DNA of 64,000 nucleotides, taken from positions 34,705,804-34,769,803 of the forward strand of contig OY804579.1 of assembly GCA_963680875.1 (NCBI GenBank), written 5' to 3'. Both the position numbers and the translations under genes were made by a program. The stretch's first letter is position 1; each line of letters starts with the position of its first letter. This DNA comes from Bathymodiolus brooksi. Its lineage: Eukaryota > Mollusca > Bivalvia > Mytilida > Modiolidae. A model generated the notes under the pieces. It worked only from the letters and a program-made list of their open reading frames with translations, ran no database searches and was not told the DNA's origin. Shown piece after piece: positions 59,638 through 64,000 of the stretch.

Positions 59638-60189
59638 TCACTTTCACCAATTTGCCAGCTCTATCATGAATACCAGCCTTATTGCAGGGTGGAATGACAT
59701 TCAAATATCACGATCTGACCGTATCCACTCTGTTTCCCAAGCCTTTAACTATTGGAGACAACTTGTAATGATACTAGGGCAACTGGTATATCCATAGACC
59801 TCATAGCATGTATATGGACACATGTATATGTTATACAGAGGCTATATGTAAACATTTATATTCCTGCTAAATATATACGTCTCATGGTATTGACAATAGT
59901 ATTTATTTGCCTGTCCTCACAAATTGGCTGGGATAATTAAAATATCACCCGAATGTAAATTACTAATTGTGAAGATAGTTAAAATATGCAAAATGTGCAA
60001 GTTTTTTTCCACCTAAAAACTATTTCATCATTACTTCGAAAGTTTGACGGTCGTCACCATGATTTGGTTGACCTCTATGCAATATCTGTGTCACAAATGA
60101 CCACGGATATGTTCCACTTCTCGTAAACACTTCCCGGTCCTTTCCTCATTCATGACTTATCATCGGGTTTGTAACTAGATTAACACGAC
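59638..60189. other. No gene confirmed; short exon-like stretch considered
   Basis: Sequence right after the 77 bp array. An AG at about 59688 followed by GTGGAATGACATTCAAATAT was considered as an exon, but its translation does not match the receptor family. No other feature is seen. Confidence 0.4.
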
Positions 60190-60420
60190 GGGTGCCACTA
60201 GTGGAACAGGAACTGCCTACCCCTCCGGAGCACCTGAGTTTACCTCGGTTTTTGTGGGGTTCGTGTTATTCGTTTTTTAGTTTTATGTGTATGGTTTGTA
60301 GATCGTTGTTTGTCTTTTTGTACTTATTCTTTTTGCCATTGTGTTCTTTGATTTACGGATTCTGATTACCCCTTTGATATCTTCAAACTCTTCTAATAGA
60401 CTGTAATATTTATACGTAAG
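60190..60420 (+). repeat. Dispersed repeat family A, distal half
   Basis: GGTGCCACTAGTGGAACAGG, AACTGCCTACCCCTCCGGAG through TTACGGATTCTGATTACC parallels the 20709 copy along its length, with substitutions and small indels. Confidence 0.78.
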
Positions 60421-61254
60421 GTAGCACAGATCAATACCCCCAGCCCACATATACATGACCGTTCACTCTCTACTTGCTTGGTGCAATCACTTCAATAAAA
60501 AAAATGGCGGGTTTAAAAATGTATATGCTGTGTACATTCATGTTATTATTTAGAATGATATGATAGTTGCCTGTTTTAATATCCATGGCTGCATGTGTGT
60601 ACATTGATATAAAATTTACACACGGCTCACAAAACAACACACTTTGTTATTTTATTTACCATTAGATCGTCAACCGATTGTCTTAAAAATCATTTGTAAA
60701 ATGTCAGCTGCACGTCAAGATATGTTGGCTATGTATCAAGTATTCTTCATGAAGTAGTTGTGCTTTCTGTCACCTAAACCTACTGAGAATAGCACCAACA
60801 ACGCCACAAAATAACGTTAATTTTATACTCAATTAGATATCCAAACAGCCTGTTTCCAGTTTAATACAGGCTGTTCCTAAACTTTTCATTTCTGAGTTTC
60901 AGCTGGATGGACTTTCTGTCGTGTTCTGATTCCTATAAAACATTTCTCATTAATCTATTTTTCAGCATACATCTATGGAGTAGAATTATTGCATGTATTT
61001 GGGGTAATTTCTGATTTATGTACCTTGAACGGTGGAAGTGCTCAATAATTTCAACATTTTCTGAACAAAAGCTATAAATGTTAGTCTTAGTTTAAACAAA
61101 AGCTAATTAATTCCTAGTATTATTTGAACTATTATGTATTGAAACCATGGTAATTTGGTCTTTTTCTATCAAAAAATGTAGGTTAAAAAAAAAATTATAT
61201 TCAGTATTCATATGTTTTCAGTATTTTGTAATAAGATTCTATTCACGTTTTATA
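60421..61254. other. No gene seen
   Basis: AT-rich sequence without recognisable exon, RNA gene or tandem repeat. Confidence 0.5.
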
Positions 61255-61410
61255 AATGAGTATTTGTGTTTGTTTACGTATAGTGGTGTCCAATACATAT
61301 TGTGTTGTGTTTTAGTTTTGTTTTTCTTCGTCTTGTGTACCATGTTTTGCCAGTTTCTCTGGAATATCCATTTTTTATTTCCCCTTCGGTGTTCTCTAAC
61401 GTTTATTTAA
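61255..61410 (+). repeat. Dispersed repeat family A, proximal half
   Basis: ATAGTGGTGTCCAATACATA, TTGTGTTGTGTTTTAGTTTT through TTGCCAGTTTCTCTGGAAT and CGGTGTTCTCTAACGTTTAT is the reverse complement of the left part of the 53095-53465 copy. Confidence 0.75.
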
Positions 61411-61599
61411 ATGTTTTTGAAATCACACTTTGATAACTGAAGAAAATCATTTCTAATATTACCAGATTCCTTAAATTTTTCAACAGCGAATATGTTTGCC
61501 TGATAAGTCAATCAAATGATTTTGTAGCAATATCCCTTAGATGTTTATATACAATTGTGTGATTGTCTATTTTGATATCATCATTGTTCCAAATGATGT

Positions 61600-61770
61600 C
61601 GGGGTCGTCGTAGTCGTGATCGTATGGTAGTTGTGAGTTCGAGCCCCGTTCATGGCGAGGTGTACTCAATACTACATTATGACATAAAGTTTGTCAGTGA
61701 CTTGTAACAGGTCGTTAGTTTTTCCCCTGGTTCTCTGGTTTCCTCCACACAATAAAAACAAACCAACCAA
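61600..61770 (+). mobile_element. tRNA-derived SINE, second type, sense
   Basis: Contains GAGTTCGAGCCCC (61634-61646), a B-box-like sequence, then CATGGCGAGGTGTACTCAAT and a body (TTTGTCAGTGACTTGTAACA, CCTGGTTCTCTGGTTTCCTC) ending in an A-rich tail AATAAAAACAAACCAACC. The B-box side matches 53590-53755 and the body matches 11857-12016 (reverse) and 63675-63790. The A box is not clear, so the 5' end is uncertain. Confidence 0.75.
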
Positions 61771-62032
61771 ATAGTGTTGGCATTCAGATCAGCAGTACTT
61801 AATAGTAATCGTTTTTCTAAGTTCATTCCCCAAGCATTGAACATTTCTTGCCAAAAATATTTTCAGAAAAAAAAGATTTTTTTAAAACAGTTTCTGGGAC
61901 TGTTTAACAAAGTATTGTTATCCAATTTAATTTTAAACCTGAAATTGTGTCTTAATTGGACGACACACACGTGTTATTGGTTTATTTTAATGTAGAACAA
62001 GCTAAATACTAACGTTTCTTTTCAATACAAGT

Positions 62033-62458
62033 ACAGTCAAGACCACCACTATTAAGTTACAGTCAAACCTGCTTTAAAGTGACCACCACTATTAAGTTAC
62101 AGTCAAACCTGCTTTAAATTGACCACCACTATTAAGTTACAGTCAAACCTGCTTTAAAGTGACCACCACTATTAAGTTACAGTCAAACCTTCTTTAAAGT
62201 GACCACTACTATTAAGTTACAGTCACACCTGCTTTAAAGTGACCACTACTATTAAGTTACAGTCACACCTGCTTTAAAGTGACCACCACTATTAAGTTAC
62301 AGTCAAACCTGCTTTAAAGTGACCACCACTATTAAGCAATAACTTGTATTATGTAACCTTCACAGTGGATTTTATATCAATTAAACCTGTATTAAGCGAC
62401 CACTTGTCCTATGTGACCGTATTTCACTGTTCCCTTGGAAGGTCATAGATTTGACTGT
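62033..62458. mobile_element. Short TIR element with internal 40 bp expansion
   Basis: The segment starts ACAGTCAA (62033-62040) and ends with the reverse complement TTGACTGT (62451-62458). Between them are CAAACCTGCTTTAAAGTGAC and, in the right half, AAACCTGTATTAAGCGACCA and CCTATGTGACCGTATTTCAC, which are relatives of the 40 bp tandem unit. It resembles small non-autonomous DNA elements, but the inverted repeat is only 8 bp and no target duplication is clear. Confidence 0.5.
62041..62336. repeat. 40 bp tandem repeat, about seven units
   Basis: GACCACCACTATTAAGTTAC, AGTCAAACCTGCTTTAAAGT repeats every 40 bp with few changes (GACCACTACT, AGTCACACCT). The unit derives from the left terminal sequence of the surrounding element: each unit contains ACAGTCAAACCT, the element's own end. 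Confidence 0.95.
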
Positions 62459-62864
62459 GGTATAGCTGTTATAAGTTGTCAATAATATCTGAATTTTCAT
62501 GTCTAAGTGCAAGAATTGTAATCGTTGCAGTTTGTCAATTTTGGTAATCCATTTTCAAAGCCTTGTGAAAAAGTCATAAATATTCTGTCAGATATCATTA
62601 GTGTTATTATGTTGAAGCAGGCGAGATCCACGCTAACTTGACACGAAGCATGTCTATGATGTGTTGTACTATTAACTGTGGTAATGTGTTTATATATATG
62701 ATGTAACAATAGCTTAATAATGCTACACGATAGCAGGTTTTGTCGATTTTGATAAAGATAACAACTTGGCGTGGGAGAAACACGGCATGGCTTACCCATT
62801 GCAGACTGTATCGATAATTCAAAATGATAATTATCAGTCTTTAAAATAAATAAGAAGAGTTTGA
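62459..62864. other. No gene seen
   Basis: No recognisable coding region. The long minus-strand open frame covering 62503-63138 is a composite of this DNA, a family A copy and a 31 bp repeat, with no domain. Confidence 0.55.
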
Positions 62865-63029
62865 AGAGACCAAAGTGAATCGAAGAAGAACAGACAACAC
62901 AATGGCCAAAGGAAAAGGGAGAAAGGGACAAACAACGATCTCCAAAACATACACATAAAACTAAAGATCGAGTAACACGAACCCCACTAAAAACCACCGA
63001 GGGTGAACTCAGTTGCTCCGGAAGGGTCA
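62865..63029 (-). repeat. Dispersed repeat family A, distal half, antisense
   Basis: GACCAAAGTGAATCGAAGAA, AACACGAACCCCACTAAAAA, GGGTGAACTCAGTTGCTCCG is the reverse complement of the 20709 and 60190 copies. It abuts a 31 bp tandem repeat. Confidence 0.78.
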
Positions 63030-63153
63030 GTAAAATAACTGACAATACATAATTCCCAACGTAAAATAACTGACAATACATAATTCCCAAAGTAAAATAA
63101 CTGACAATACATAATTCCCAAAGTAAAATAACTGACAATACATAATTCCCAAA
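63030..63153. repeat. 31 bp tandem repeat, four units
   Basis: GTAAAATAACTGACAATACA, TAATTCCCAAA begins at 63030, 63061, 63092 and 63123, nearly identical. It is a small, recent array. Confidence 0.95.
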
Positions 63154-63674
63154 GACTGTTTGCTCTTATCCCTTAATGTTGCATGCTTAGATTAACAAAA
63201 CAGCAACTGCCATTTTTATTGTTTCTGGTTTGATCCGACCGGGGATTTAATCCATGATCTAGCTCGTTTGAGGTGAACACACTAATCAGTACATCAGAGA
63301 GGCATTTCTTTCTGTTCATGAACAACAGGCAAATTTCATGACAATAATAAGACAACATACACAGATTTATTATTACCGGGAGCTTACAAATACATATATA
63401 TTATTCTGACCACTAAATTACTATCAGATGTTTGGCAGGTTAACGCTCAATTAGGCATGTTTCCTTATTTAAAAAAATAATTCCATGAAAAATAAACTGA
63501 CCCGTTAGTGTACGTATTCTTTTAAAGCATTATTGAAAAATATAAACAGATATGAACAGTTTTATTCCTGTTATTGTAAGTGGTTTCTTGTTAGTGTTGA
63601 ATGTTATCTGTAAAGGAAACCTTTAAATTACTAAACTGAAGTTGTATTAATGATCCACGTTGACTGACTATTAT
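63154..63674. other. No gene seen
   Basis: AT-rich sequence without recognisable features; a short minus-strand open frame at 63173-63358 has no motif. Confidence 0.5.
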
Positions 63675-63790
63675 ATGTCTGTTTGGCAAGGTACTCCATA
63701 CAACTTATGTGACAAAGTTTGTCAATGACTTAAGGCAGGTCGGTGGCCTTGTCTGGGTTTCTACACAAATAAAGTTAAGGTCATTTCCTG
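63675..63790 (+). mobile_element. SINE body fragment, second type
   Basis: TTATGTGACAAAGTTTGTCA, ATGACTTAAGGCAGGTCGGT, GGCCTTGTCTGGGTTTCTAC matches the body of the 61600 copy (TTTGTCAGTGACTTGTAACA onward). The tRNA-like head is absent. The remaining bases to the window end show nothing recognisable. Confidence 0.6.
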
Positions 63791-64000
63791 CGTTGCTACA
63801 ACCAGTTTCATAATCGTCATCACGAATTGGCAACGGGTCTTTCCCTTTTACGTAGATATATTCTTTCCACTGTCACCGACAAGTCTTTTTCATGATTATG
63901 TGAGTAACACGGAAGGTGTATGGTAAGAAACAGGAACGACTTACCCGTCTCGCTCACTTGGGTTAATCCCGTTTTTGTTTAGTCGTCCATGTTGCTCATC

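Noticed and set aside
59689..59760. Next exon of the receptor gene
   Set aside because: There is an AG followed by GTGGAATGACATTC, but the translation lacks the expected residues after LYN and no Cys-loop motif is present.
62503..63138. 211-codon minus-strand protein
   Set aside because: It is a composite of a 31 bp tandem repeat, a family A copy and unrelated sequence.

Overview
The window looks like AT-rich, non-coding DNA from an animal, most likely a bivalve or other mollusc. The clues are tRNA-derived SINEs whose 3' tail (GTGGCGTTAAACACC followed by ATCAA repeats) I associate with molluscan genomes, decayed APE-type non-LTR retrotransposons, many young minisatellite and satellite arrays, and a nicotinic acetylcholine receptor (nAChR)-like gene split by very long introns. 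The organism call is inference. There are no bacterial-style operons, rRNAs, stand-alone tRNAs or CRISPR arrays.

The only convincing host gene is on the + strand. Two exons (29293-29528 and 53814-53923) encode consecutive pieces of the extracellular ligand-binding domain of an nAChR-like Cys-loop receptor (or a related acetylcholine-binding protein). Both have AG acceptors and GTAAGT donors. The 24,285 bp intron between them is mostly one satellite of 55/44 bp units (32724-52468, about 19.7 kb). The next intron begins with a second satellite of 77 bp units (54185-59637). A third satellite (46 bp units, to about 28385) lies about 0.9 kb upstream of the first exon. Signal-peptide, Cys-loop and transmembrane exons were not found.

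Region by region: 0-4 kb is unannotated DNA followed by a 27 bp minisatellite. At 4.9-6.8 kb is an element with 12 bp inverted ends, microsatellites and ~127 bp internal repeats, plus a partial second copy. At 7.0-7.7 kb are a degenerate tandem repeat and a SINE. At 9.5-10.8 kb is a 32 bp minisatellite and at 12.4-12.8 kb a 60 bp minisatellite. At 13.3-20.5 kb lie the wrecks of one or two non-LTR retrotransposons: an ORF1 pseudogene split by a SINE with a perfect 13 bp target duplication, and an ORF2 pseudogene (2A-like motif, endonuclease, reverse transcriptase, C-terminal CCHC-like motif) split by a DNA transposon with 32 bp inverted repeats. At 21.1-22.3 kb is a non-autonomous hAT-like element with a perfect 8 bp target duplication. 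At 24.2-28.4 kb are 32 bp and 46 bp arrays. At 28.4-59.6 kb are the receptor exons, their satellites and a 5'-truncated LINE. At 59.6-64 kb are dispersed repeats, SINE fragments and short tandem arrays.

The main theme is repeat biology. Several arrays show higher-order repeats, and the large satellite varies in length almost only by whole 11 bp steps. Most other open reading frames are by-products of repeat periods and were not called as genes.
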